A stretch of DNA of 37,077 nucleotides from Mariniphaga sp. (GCA_019429205.1 JAHYIT010000032.1:1-37077), one strand, 5' to 3'. Shown: positions 7,955-15,178, counted from the stretch's first letter. Notes: a model not told the origin generated them from the letters alone. Numbers and translations: made by a program.

Positions 7955-8422
7955 ACCAGGACAAATCGTGTGTACAACAAATTCCATATTTTCATGCGCT
8001 TTCAGAAAAACGGATCTTTTACACCGTGGCTTCAGCCCGGTGAACAGAGATATCAAAAGCAAAAGGGCTTTAGCCATTAAGAGAATTAAATGCTAAAGCC
8101 GAAAAAGACTCCGAAAAGGTTAATCACCGGGCTAAAGCGCCGGTGTAAAAATTGTTTGTTCGATGGTTTATCGTGGAATTTGTCGTACACCAGGACAAAT
8201 CGGGTGTACGACAAATTCCATATTTCTATTCACTTTCAGAAAAACAGATCTTTTACACCGTGGCTTCAGCCCGGTGAACAGAGATATCAAAAGCAAAAGG
8301 GCTTTAGCCATTAAGAGAATTAAATGCTAAAGCCGAAAAAGACTCCGAAAAGGTTAAACACCGGGCTAAAGCGCCGGTGTAAAAATTGTTTGTTCGATGG
8401 TTTATCGTGGAATTTGACGTAA
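7955..8422. repeat. 234-bp palindrome-rich tandem duplication
   Basis: Two near-identical 234-bp units (7955-8188 and 8189-8422) lie head to tail; only a few scattered differences are visible. Each unit contains a stem of about 26-bp arms (in unit 1, 8017-8042 against 8125-8150) built on TTTTACACCG...CAGCCCGGTG and CACCGGGCT...CGGTGTAAAA. A perfect 18-bp inverted repeat (8174-8191 against 8203-8220, GGAATTTGTCGTACACC) covers the unit junction. Related TTTTACACCGGC...CCGGTG stems occur at 29613-29638 and, degenerate, near 16670. No gene is recognisable in 7717-8540; ORFs here are translations of the repeat. Confidence 0.85.
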
Positions 8423-8430
8423 CCAAAAAT

Positions 8431-8467
8431 GTGTGAATGATGTAACTCTTTCCCTGAATTGTGTAAT
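8431..8467 (+). promoter_or_regulatory. Two-part direct-repeat regulatory motif, copy 3
   Basis: TGAATGATGTAAC (8434-8446) and TGAATTGTGTAAT (8455-8467) are 13-bp direct repeats with an exact 21-bp period. The upstream half is identical over 21 bp to copy 1 near 2020-2040 in inverted orientation. It lies 74-110 bp before the small ORF at 8541 and points to it and the OmpA gene. Confidence 0.6.
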
Positions 8468-8540
8468 ACTTCACTGTTTTTATGAGCTTACCTTTGATTG
8501 AAAATCATTAACTGTAAATAACATTTCAAATCTTATTAAA

Positions 8541-8711
8541 ATGGCAAATACCAATAAAATGAAAATTAGCTGGAAAAATGATTTGCAGCAGTCAGTTACA
8601 GAACAGGATGTGTTGAAGCTCAGAAAGCAACTTAAAACCATTCAAAGTTCATTTGATTTAAAAATGAGAGATTGCAGATTGAATATACAGGCACAAGGAC
8701 AAAATATGTGA
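8541..8711 (+). CDS. Small hypothetical protein (56 aa)
   Basis: This short frame encodes a 56-residue, lysine- and glutamine-rich soluble peptide (begins MANTNKMKISWKNDLQQSVT, ends NIQAQGQNM). I do not recognise it. In favour of a real gene are its position directly downstream of copy 3 of the direct-repeat motif, an A-rich leader before the ATG, the amphipathic helix-like stretch EQDVLKLRKQLKTIQSSF, and the OmpA gene following 65 bp later in the same direction. It would then be the first gene of a small stress or envelope operon. Against it are its size and the lack of a known domain. Confidence 0.45.
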   Translation: MANTNKMKISWKNDLQQSVTEQDVLKLRKQLKTIQSSFDLKMRDCRLNIQAQGQNM

Positions 8712-8776
8712 TGATTGTCCTGATGCCTGGGAATATATTATTTAAACAAATGTTTTAAAAATAAAAAAGTCAGAAA

Positions 8777-9448
8777 ATGAAAAAGTTTAAAATGGGTTTA
8801 GTGGTGGTTTTAAGCGCAGCATTCCTTTTTACGGGTTGTGCTTCGTGGAATAAAACACAGAAAGGAGCAGTTATTGGAACTGCCTCGGGCGGAGCTGCTG
8901 GTGCAGTAATTGGTCGCGCTTCGGGAAATACTGCCCTTGGGGCAATCATTGGAGCTGCAGTTGGCGGCGGCGCAGGCGCTGTAATTGGCCGGCAAATGGA
9001 CAAACAGGCTGAAGAAATTGCAAAAAACGTACCCGACGCAAAGGTTGAGCGTGTAGGCGAGGGTATTGTGGTGGAATTCAGCAGCAATATTTTATTTGGT
9101 TTCGATGAATCGAACCTGTCACTTGACGCTAAAAATAACCTGGATAAACTGGTGGTTGTATTGAACAGTTATTCTGAAACCGATATCGAAATTCAGGGAC
9201 ATACCGACAGTAAAGGAAGTGTAGCTTATAACCAAACCTTATCAGAACAGCGGGCCGGAACTGTTTCCCGCTACCTGACAGGTAAAGGAATTTCATCTGA
9301 CCGTTTGAATATTAAAGGGTTTGGCGAAGAATTACCCAAATACTCAAACGATACAGCAGATGGCCGGACCCAAAACCGCAGGGTTGAATTTTTGATTACT
9401 GCCAATGAAAAAATGAAAGCAGAAGCTGAAAAAGAAGCATCGAATTAA
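8777..9448 (+). CDS. OmpA-family lipoprotein with glycine-zipper segment
   Basis: A 223-residue lipoprotein. The signal ends in the lipobox FTGC (Cys21). Residues 29-72 are a double glycine-zipper membrane segment (GAVIGTASGGAAGAVIG and GAIIGAAVGGGAGAVIG). Residues 100-210 form an OmpA C-terminal peptidoglycan-binding domain with FGFDESNLS, IQGHTDSKGS, YNQTLSEQRA and DGRTQNRRVEF, closely following the family consensus. It should anchor the outer membrane to peptidoglycan, like YiaD/Pal-type proteins. It lies between the small ORF at 8541 and a beta-barrel gene 34 bp downstream, probably as one transcript, under the motif at 8431-8467. Confidence 0.92.
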   Translation: MKKFKMGLVVVLSAAFLFTGCASWNKTQKGAVIGTASGGAAGAVIGRASGNTALGAIIGAAVGGGAGAVIGRQMDKQAEEIAKNVPDAKVERVGEGIVVEFSSNILFGFDESNLSLDAKNNLDKLVVVLNSYSETDIEIQGHTDSKGSVAYNQTLSEQRAGTVSRYLTGKGISSDRLNIKGFGEELPKYSNDTADGRTQNRRVEFLITANEKMKAEAEKEASN

Positions 9449-9482
9449 TTTATAACACGTTACAAATAATAATAATATAATA

Positions 9483-10160
9483 ATGAAGACAAAACTATTT
9501 TCTTTGATTTTAATTTTTGCACTTACAGGTTCTGTGGTTTTTGCCCAGGGACTTGCCGGTTCAAAAACTTCCTTTGCGATTCTTGGTGGTGTTAATTTAC
9601 AAAACCTGAACGGAAAGGACATAAGCGGCAACAAACTTGAAAATGACATGCTCACCGGTTTTCATGCCGGAGTAAATGTTCAGCTTCCTGTTGCCCCTGA
9701 GTTTTACTTTCAGCCGGGACTGATGTTTAGTACAAAAGGAGCTAAAAATATAGGAGTACTAAATAGTACACACAAACTTTCGTATGTTGAACTGCCGTTA
9801 AATTTTGTTTACAAAGCCCTGGTTGGCAATGGTTATTTTATGCTCGGATTCGGCCCTTATGTGGCTTATGGAATCGGGGGCAAAGCCATTTACGAAGCTG
9901 GTGGTGTTTCGGTTGAGAATGACATTGAATTTAAAAAAGAGGTGGAATCGGGCGACCCCCATACCACAGTATATGTAAAACCGTTTGATGCCGGCGCCAA
10001 CCTCTTTTTCGGTTACGAATTACCGGCCGGACTGTTTTTGCAACTGAATACGCAACTCGGGTTGCTCGATATCAATCCTGTGGATAACCGTATTACCGGT
10101 GATAATAAATCAACACTTAAAAATACAGGTTACGGGCTTTCGCTTGGATACCGGTTTTAG
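9483..10160 (+). CDS. Outer-membrane beta-barrel protein (PorT/OMP_b-brl-like)
   Basis: A 225-residue protein with a clear signal peptide (LFSLILIFALTGSVVFAQ, residues 5-22). Alternating-hydrophobic strands follow: GFHAGVNVQLPVAPEFYFQPGLMFSTKGAK, KLSYVELPLNFVYKALVG, YFMLGFGPYVAYGIGG and a final strand ending in Phe, SLGYRF, as expected for BAM-assembled barrels. It is a small eight- to ten-strand barrel of the kind annotated as PorT-like or 'outer membrane beta-barrel' in Bacteroidota, with no specific substrate. It is the last gene of the 8541-10160 cluster, followed 22 bp later by a terminator hairpin. Confidence 0.85.
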   Translation: MKTKLFSLILIFALTGSVVFAQGLAGSKTSFAILGGVNLQNLNGKDISGNKLENDMLTGFHAGVNVQLPVAPEFYFQPGLMFSTKGAKNIGVLNSTHKLSYVELPLNFVYKALVGNGYFMLGFGPYVAYGIGGKAIYEAGGVSVENDIEFKKEVESGDPHTTVYVKPFDAGANLFFGYELPAGLFLQLNTQLGLLDINPVDNRITGDNKSTLKNTGYGLSLGYRF

Positions 10161-10182
10161 TACAATATTTTCCAACTCATAG

Positions 10183-10217
10183 AAAAGGCCATTGTTGTTT
10201 TTCAACGGTGGCCTTTT
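10183..10217 (+). terminator. Rho-independent terminator of the OmpA/beta-barrel operon
   Basis: A stem of about 15 bp, AAAAGGCCATTGTTG pairing with CAACGGTGGCCTTTT (two imperfect pairs), has a five-T loop and is followed by an AT-rich stretch. It begins 22 bp after the beta-barrel stop codon. Confidence 0.85.
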
Positions 10218-10274
10218 AAATTTTAAAAAAACCTTATTTTTAATCCCTGACCTACTATATAACTAAAACAGAAA

Positions 10275-10426
10275 GCGACAGCGTCGCGATAATATTTGTA
10301 GAACAAATGTTGTCGATGCAAAAGGAAGGTGCAGCGCACCGCAACACAAGAGATATTACGGTGCGCTGCACCTTCATGGGATCCTTCAATTCTCAATCTA
10401 CAAATATTAGGGTGCGCTGCACCTGC
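10275..10426. repeat. REP/MITE-like palindromic element
   Basis: Nested inverted repeats: a perfect 12-bp pair (TAATATTTGTAG at 10290-10301 against 10398-10409) encloses a perfect 16-bp pair (AAGGTGCAGCGCACCG at 10326-10341 against 10359-10374). A third partial copy of the inner arm is at 10410-10426 and a small hairpin is at 10275-10287. This looks like a dispersed palindromic element of the kind moved by REP-associated transposases in Bacteroidota (inference). The rest of 10218-10812 contains no gene I can support, apart from the repeat at 10673-10768. Confidence 0.7.
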
Positions 10427-10672
10427 TTCCCTGAAGTTATTCTTTTTGATGTTCGTTTCAAAAATCGTGGGGACTTAGTAGAAAAGTTACAAATTTGATT
10501 TTTACCTTATTACCATATTGCGCTCCGGCAAAGATTATTTAAAAATAAAATGGTTACCGCCATTTATAAAGCGAGTAAATTTATTGATCAAATATTCATT
10601 TATTGTCGTTTAACATCCAATAATATAAAACATTTATACTCTTCAAAATCGCTGAGCATTCGGGAGCAAAAT

Positions 10673-10768
10673 TGCAGTTGGCAAGTCCTTTTGCTCCCGA
10701 TAACCATCGGGACTAATTGCTTTTTGCCAACTTACATAAATGTATAAATTTATCCCGTTTTTAGTATA
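10673..10768. repeat. Dispersed repeat, copy A (53-bp identical core)
   Basis: The core 10716-10768 is identical to 13100-13152 in the same orientation. Inside the longer element are pairing segments (CAGTTGGCAA against TTGCCAACT) and the stem halves CTCCCGAT/ATCGGGA. With copy B it brackets the kinase/nucleotidyltransferase pair. Confidence 0.8.
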
Positions 10769-10812
10769 GCAGCCCTACTTTTCTCATTTCTCCCCTTTTC
10801 AGCGCTCCAAAA

Positions 10813-11565
10813 TTACGTTAAAAGATTTTCATCCCATTTCTCTGTAATCTTCGAAGTTTCACCTTTTAACAACGCAGCAAAAACCAGCAGCGATTTCCGG
10901 GCATCGCCCAGCGGGTAATAAAATGCATCCCAGTTTTCGCTGTCTTCACCATCATGGTTGGGAATTACGTACTGAAAGTGGTGTGCATTCTGCAATTCGA
11001 GAATAGCGCTGGAGGCTCTTTTTTCGATGTTCTCCAGGTCTTTGAGCGACAGTTCACCTTTTTGTTTGCGGGTACGGCGCAGCAGTTTACGGCGCATTAC
11101 ATCAGTTATTAAATCGGGTAAAGAAACATCCGGTTCAACCGACTTCAAATACTGGATTTCATCTTTGGAAACCGGTGACATAAAAACACTCAACCGGAAA
11201 ATTCCCTCCAGGGCCGGATGTGTTTGCAAAACTCTTCCCACAAAGGGATTTCCTTCAAAAAGTATGTCATTCTTTTCCAGGTTTTCTTTTAATTCCTGCA
11301 AATCGAGAGCCTGCAAATCACCGCGTACATCCATCACCACAAAACCTTCCTTTCCCTTCAGTTTTTCAATTTCGGGGCGGGGGCGAAAATGGTAATCAAA
11401 ACCATTGGTTTCCCCCGGACGGGCAGTACGGCTGTTATATAAAACAAGCGGTTTCATGGCATTGTAAAGTTCAGGATAAAACTTTGCCAGCGCTTTGGCC
11501 AACGGACTTTTACCCACACACGAAGGACCGGAGAAAATGACGAGTCGGTGTTTTTGAATGCTCAT
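10813..11565 (-). CDS. Guanylate-kinase-like P-loop protein
   Basis: A 250-residue cytoplasmic protein with a Walker A motif GPSCVGKS at residues 13-20 (LVIFSGPSCVGKSPLAKAL), then YNSRTARPGETNGFDYHF, which recalls the substrate-binding SRxxRxGExxGxDYxF of guanylate kinases. The stretch FVVMDVRGDLQALDLQEL takes the place of the usual middle region. It is longer than normal guanylate kinase (about 200 residues), with a C-terminal extension ending in ETSKITEKWDENLL, so it is unlikely to be the housekeeping gmk. It follows the nucleotidyltransferase-GHMP kinase gene on the same strand with a 64-bp gap, and probably forms an operon with it. The substrate is unknown; nucleotide or sugar-phosphate phosphorylation in the same pathway is the reasonable guess. 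Confidence 0.7.
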   Translation of the reverse strand: MSIQKHRLVIFSGPSCVGKSPLAKALAKFYPELYNAMKPLVLYNSRTARPGETNGFDYHFRPRPEIEKLKGKEGFVVMDVRGDLQALDLQELKENLEKNDILFEGNPFVGRVLQTHPALEGIFRLSVFMSPVSKDEIQYLKSVEPDVSLPDLITDVMRRKLLRRTRKQKGELSLKDLENIEKRASSAILELQNAHHFQYVIPNHDGEDSENWDAFYYPLGDARKSLLVFAALLKGETSKITEKWDENLLT

Positions 11566-11629
11566 ATTTTTAGATTTTTATGGTTTTCCTTTGAATATAT
11601 CCTTTTTTTCACCCCGATTTTATTTTTGA

Positions 11630-12787
11630 CTAAATCCCTGATTCTTTTCTCCGTATTTTAATCCTCATTGCGCCTTTTACGGGTTTTTCAGAAACCAGGA
11701 TAAGGTAACCGCCGCCGCCTGCACCTGCCAGTTTCCAGGCAAGTACTTCCGGCTTGTAACTTTCAATGACCTTTTCTATTTCAGGGTTCATCATAGAAGG
11801 AAAAAGAGTGGTTTGTGCGTTGAACGAATCGAGATAAGCGGCGGCAAAAGTCTTTAAATCTTTTTTCATGATGGCATCCCAGGCCTGTTCAGCTGCACCA
11901 GCAAGCTTTTTTACATTTTCCGTGTTGATATTTGTGTTTCCCAGTAAATCGAGTCCCTGTGGACGCGGCCAAAGCAATACCATGTAAATGTGATCTTCCA
12001 GCCAGTCGAGAATGTCATCGTCGTGCACCGATTCAATTTTTAATGGCCAGAAAGCATTGTCGTAATAATGCCGCACCAAACCGGGCATACAAATTCCAAT
12101 GGAATCCTGTGCCCCGGAGATGATTTGTGACCCCGGATTGTTTTCAAACTTAAAAAGCATTTCAGCCAATTTTTCGGGTTTTCCCAGTGGAAGGTTGTGT
12201 GCCCATATTTTTTTTGCGGCATTGCGTGTTGATGTGCTCATACCGCACCGTTCGTTGTATTCAATTATGGGTTCCAGCGAAAGGGTGATGGCCCATCCGG
12301 GGTGGTATTTCGAAACGTAAGGCTGGTCAATCCAGGTACCAGCCAGGTCTATACGATAGGGAAGCATGCAAACGCCTGAACTTCTTATGGAAGTAGTGGA
12401 CCGTGGCGGCAAACCGGCGTCGGGAATGCGTTCAAGCACTTTCAGTTCAATGCCCATCTCTTCGCACAGCATCTTTTTTGCCGGAGAGTAACCGTCTTCA
12501 TTCACCACGAAAACATCGGGTTGAAGCCGTTGTAAATCGGTTTCAAAATCCATGATGCCACCTCCCGAATTAACGAAAGCATCTTTCACGTGACGAACTG
12601 CTTTTACCATATAAAGCCTTTCCTGTTCACTGTTAACTGTGGGGCGGCCCTTCAATTCCTCAATGGTTTTATCGGAACCTAGTCCCACATATAAATCGCC
12701 ATATTGGGAAGCTTCTTTAAAGAAAGCTACATGTCCGCTGTGCAACAGGTCGAAGCAGCCGGAAACAAATACTTTTTTGTCAGTCAT
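11630..12787 (-). CDS. Nucleotidyltransferase-GHMP kinase fusion
   Basis: I place the start at 12787 (MTDKKVFVSGCF), because the 19 codons upstream look non-coding and the nucleotidyltransferase fold begins right after this Met; this gives 385 residues. Residues 5-137 are a cytidylyltransferase-like domain with the HxGH motif (HSGH, 16-19) and a closing STTSIRSS (compare ISTRSS). Residues 140-375 resemble a GHMP small-molecule kinase: PYRIDLAGTWIDQP (143-156), a Ser/Thr-rich turn CGMSTSTRNAA in place of the usual GLGSSS loop, GAQDSIGI, and the C-terminal LAGAGGGGYLILV. The combination suggests a bifunctional enzyme that phosphorylates a sugar and activates it to an NDP-sugar, comparable in logic to HldE or fucokinase-pyrophosphorylase but built from different parts. 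Substrate unknown. It is followed by the guanylate-kinase-like gene. Confidence 0.75.
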   Translation of the reverse strand: MTDKKVFVSGCFDLLHSGHVAFFKEASQYGDLYVGLGSDKTIEELKGRPTVNSEQERLYMVKAVRHVKDAFVNSGGGIMDFETDLQRLQPDVFVVNEDGYSPAKKMLCEEMGIELKVLERIPDAGLPPRSTTSIRSSGVCMLPYRIDLAGTWIDQPYVSKYHPGWAITLSLEPIIEYNERCGMSTSTRNAAKKIWAHNLPLGKPEKLAEMLFKFENNPGSQIISGAQDSIGICMPGLVRHYYDNAFWPLKIESVHDDDILDWLEDHIYMVLLWPRPQGLDLLGNTNINTENVKKLAGAAEQAWDAIMKKDLKTFAAAYLDSFNAQTTLFPSMMNPEIEKVIESYKPEVLAWKLAGAGGGGYLILVSEKPVKGAMRIKIRRKESGI

Positions 12788-12998
12788 TTTGTGTTTTTTG
12801 AAATCGATAAACCTGTTTGAATCAATAAAAAGTCTAAAATACAAAATGGAAGGAATAAATGACTGGAATACGTCATTTTTTACCTTGAATTCATCGGGTT
12901 TTAGCGAAAGCGTAAGTTCATTGTTGAAATCGAGCCAGGGAAAGGTTTTTCAAATAGTTAACAACATTTTTAACGGAGTATTATTATAAGTATAAAGT
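12788..12998. other. Intergenic stretch with a doubtful 47-codon ORF
   Basis: Upstream of the fusion gene. The only frame of note is a 47-codon plus-strand ORF from 12846 to 12989 (MEGINDWNTSFFTLNSSGFS...), Ser/Asn-rich and divergent from the fusion gene. No ribosome-binding site or domain supports it. Nothing else is seen before repeat copy B. Confidence 0.2.
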
Positions 12999-13152
12999 CA
13001 TTTATACTTCGCGCGGGATAAAATGTGCCAACCAAATTTAGTTGACAGTTGGCAAAGGTGCAGTTGGCAAAATGACTTGCTCCCGATTACTCGGGACCAA
13101 TTGCTTTTTGCCAACTTACATAAATGTATAAATTTATCCCGTTTTTAGTATA
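12999..13152. repeat. Dispersed repeat, copy B, MITE-like
   Basis: It ends in the same 53 bp as copy A (13100-13152). The two ends of this copy are inverted relative to each other: TATACT..CGGGATAAA near 13004-13022 and TTTATCCCGTTTTTAGTATA at 13133-13152. The interior has CAGTTGGCAAA and TTTTGCCAACT. No transposase is encoded, so it would be a non-autonomous element. Confidence 0.7.
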
Positions 13153-13655
13153 AACGCTGGCAGGTCCGGCAGCTGCCGAACGCTGTCAGGCTTCCGATAC
13201 CATGGATTCGCGCCACAAATACACTGCCGTCGGAGCCATAATTTTCCACGCCGTGCGGTTGCATCCATTCCAAAACAGTTACCCAGGTTTCGATTTTGCT
13301 TACACCGGTCACTCCAAAATTTCCCAGAAGTGTGGCGCGGACGGGGACTGGTCACTTTACAGTCGGGTGTGTAAACAACAGTATGTCCGGTGCCGAGTAG
13401 TTTTTCGGAGGACTTATGCCATCCGGGCAAGAAATCGCTTACTGCCACCAGGCGTTCCACGCCATCGCTAATTTCAAAGCTTGGTTTCAGTGTTTCCTGT
13501 TCCACCGGTTCAGCCCACGTTTTACCCAGTTCATTCGTTTCCAAACCAAACATTTCCCGAAACACATCGCTGCCCGCCAAATCGAGACTGTTCATGGTCA
13601 TTACAACACGTGGAGCTCCTTCTTTCCATCTAATTTTATTGAACGGGGTTATCCA
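13145..13655 (-). pseudogene. Fragment of a BNR/sialidase-like hydrolase
   Basis: The frame reading FNKIRWKEGAPRVVMTMNSL from about 13647 downward begins inside the 3' end of the upstream lyase gene and has no start of its own. It includes an Asp-box-like TNELGKTW and WHKSSEKLLGTGHTVVYTPD, typical of sialidase-type beta-propellers. Around 13335-13345 the sensible reading moves to another frame, which continues [20 protein letters not shown] and [12 protein letters not shown] before running into the REP at 13154-13190 and a stop at 13145. The N-terminal part and at least one internal piece (with a frame change) are missing, so it is a relic. The parent gene was probably the next member of the polysaccharide cluster, downstream of the lyase. 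Confidence 0.7.
13154..13190. repeat. 37-bp palindromic REP, copy 1
   Basis: ACGCTGGCAGGTCCGGCAGC and the following 17 bases match 34631-34667 at 34 of 37 positions. The core CGGCAGCTGCCG is a perfect palindrome, and both ends carry ACGCTG.CAGG. It lies 1 bp from dispersed repeat copy B and overlaps the end of the sialidase-like relic. Confidence 0.8.
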
Positions 13656-14829
13656 TCACCCAAAGCAGCGGATTACGGATGGGCAGGTTCCTTATCACTT
13701 CCTGTGTTTCGGGATAACCATCAAGCGTTTTCCACAATTCAATGTACTCCGGGTTGTTGTAAGCTTTTCCAGCAAATAGCAAAAACGGGTGACGCACCGG
13801 CCATTCGTCCCAGTACATCACATCTTGTTCGTAAGGCCATTTCGATTTGTCTTTCACATACGGGTATAAAAACTCAGCGCCCAATTCCAGGTTTTTCCCA
13901 TCAGATGTAGAAAATTCATACAGGTTATTATTTTCATCCGACAAAATTTCGGCGGCAGTCATAAACGCATCGAGGTTAAACAGGGAGTAACCGTAGGGTT
14001 TCGTGCGCCTGATTTCCAGCGGAAATGAGCCGTCTGCAGCCATCTGGTCGGGCAACAATATTTCTTTAAAACGGCTTCTGCACAATTCCAGCACTTCTGT
14101 ATTTTCCGTGAGCCGCGCGAATGCCCCAACCTGCATCACCCAGCAGGTGGCGTGATTGTTCTTCGTGTTCATCTCGTCTATTCCGTATAGATGTGTGGTG
14201 AGCCACGTTACAAATTCGCTGAACCAGTTCTTAACTGCTGCAATCTGACTTTCCGGCAGCGCCTTGTTTTGTTCCAGAATTTCCACCGAGCGGGCCACTT
14301 CAATCAAATGAATGGCATCTATGATTCCAATGCCGCGCCCGGTTACCCGGCCTTTAATGGCCTGCGCATAATTCAGACTGGGATTCATCCGGGTTTCAGG
14401 ATTCACAAACCATGCTTCCAGATGACGGCCAACTGCTTCTGCAAATTTTTCGTCACCCGTTAACAACCATGCCGAGGTTTGCATGCCCACAATTTGGCTC
14501 AGGCGAATCATGGTCAGGCGGTGCGCCACAAAGTTTTCAGGATTGGTTTCTCCGTCGCGTTGAATGTAGGGCCCGTCGGGATCTTCCGGGTTAGGCCACC
14601 AGTAATCGCCTTCGGAGTAAAAATCGTTAGGCCCTCCTGCACTGCGTTCACACACTTCGGCGGCGACGGTTACCGGCAAACTATCGAGGTAGCCGTTGGC
14701 TGTTTCAATGATAAACTGCTGTTCTTCATTTGAAATATAGGGAACTTCTTTCCGAGAACTACAAGCGGAAAACAAAACAAGGATTATTACAGAATAAAAC
14801 CCAAATACTACTTTTCTATTTTTTTTCAT
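13636..14829 (-). CDS. Alginate-lyase-superfamily lipoprotein (PL38-like), copy 1
   Basis: A 397-residue lipoprotein with signal FYSVIILVLFSAC (lipobox Cys23). It carries the (alpha/alpha)n-toroid signatures of the PF05426 alginate lyase group: GDYWWPNPEDPDGPYIQRDG (75-94), NPSLNYAQAIKG (149-160), GRGIGIIDA (164-172) and KNNHATCW (223-230), where the Asn-His pair is the expected active-site element. Family knowledge (PL5, and PL38 for the Bacteroidota branch, some of which cleave glucuronan or alginate) suggests beta-elimination of uronic-acid linkages; the exact family is my inference. It is clearly related to the gene at 34669-35892. The 3' end is joined directly to a sialidase-like relic, and upstream lies an orphan antitoxin-like gene, so its surroundings have been rearranged. 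Confidence 0.82.
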   Translation of the reverse strand: MKKNRKVVFGFYSVIILVLFSACSSRKEVPYISNEEQQFIIETANGYLDSLPVTVAAEVCERSAGGPNDFYSEGDYWWPNPEDPDGPYIQRDGETNPENFVAHRLTMIRLSQIVGMQTSAWLLTGDEKFAEAVGRHLEAWFVNPETRMNPSLNYAQAIKGRVTGRGIGIIDAIHLIEVARSVEILEQNKALPESQIAAVKNWFSEFVTWLTTHLYGIDEMNTKNNHATCWVMQVGAFARLTENTEVLELCRSRFKEILLPDQMAADGSFPLEIRRTKPYGYSLFNLDAFMTAAEILSDENNNLYEFSTSDGKNLELGAEFLYPYVKDKSKWPYEQDVMYWDEWPVRHPFLLFAGKAYNNPEYIELWKTLDGYPETQEVIRNLPIRNPLLWVMDNPVQ

Positions 14830-14836
14830 TCAGATA

Positions 14837-15064
14837 TCAAATTTTATCAAGTTCCTGTTGTGTAAGGCCCTTTGCTGCCATTTCATCTCTCAATTCATAC
14901 AAAAAATCAAGATATTCCTTTTCATTTTCACCCAATGAGATTTTCATCAATTCTTTGGCAATTGAAATATTAAACTTATTTCCTATTTCTTTTTTCTTTT
15001 TTTCAGAGGCTTTTTGCCATGCTTTTGCAATTCTCTTATCAACTTCAATAACTATTCTTTCCAT
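14837..15064 (-). CDS. Antitoxin-like small protein, no toxin partner
   Basis: A 75-residue basic protein (starts MERIVIEVDKRIAKAWQKAS, ends AAKGLTQQELDKI). I chose the ATG at 15064 over the one at 15082 because AAAGGAG lies 6 bp before it, one of the few strong Shine-Dalgarno sites in the window. The beginning 'xxIxIEVDxxIAxAWQxA' and the closing 'GLTxxxLDxI' resemble small antitoxins often found next to PIN or RelE toxins in Bacteroidota and cyanobacteria (recollection). No toxin gene follows: only 7 bp separate it from the lyase at 14829, and the usual C-terminal extension seems cut short. It may be a leftover of a toxin-antitoxin pair lost in the rearrangement that also left the heparinase fragment. 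Confidence 0.55.
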   Translation of the reverse strand: MERIVIEVDKRIAKAWQKASEKKKKEIGNKFNISIAKELMKISLGENEKEYLDFLYELRDEMAAKGLTQQELDKI

Positions 15065-15178
15065 TTTTAACTCCTTTATCAATTAGCCAAAATTACAAAA
15101 AAGAACTAATCTTCGATTGATCAACAATTATCTGAGAAATGATTCCACAAATACCAGAGGTAAAACACGACTATTTTT

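Noticed and set aside
8090-8314. 74-codon ORF on the plus strand
   Set aside because: It lies entirely in the 234-bp palindromic tandem repeat; the translation is of repeat DNA and has no domain.
7955-8422. CRISPR array
   Set aside because: Only two units of 234 bp without short-repeat/unique-spacer structure, and no cas genes.
10307-10498. 63-codon ORF on the plus strand
   Set aside because: It reads through the nested inverted repeats at 10275-10426, so it is an artefact of the repeat.
12788-12844. 19-codon extension of the nucleotidyltransferase-GHMP gene
   Set aside because: The fold begins right at the Met at 12787; the extension is Phe/Asn/Arg-rich filler.
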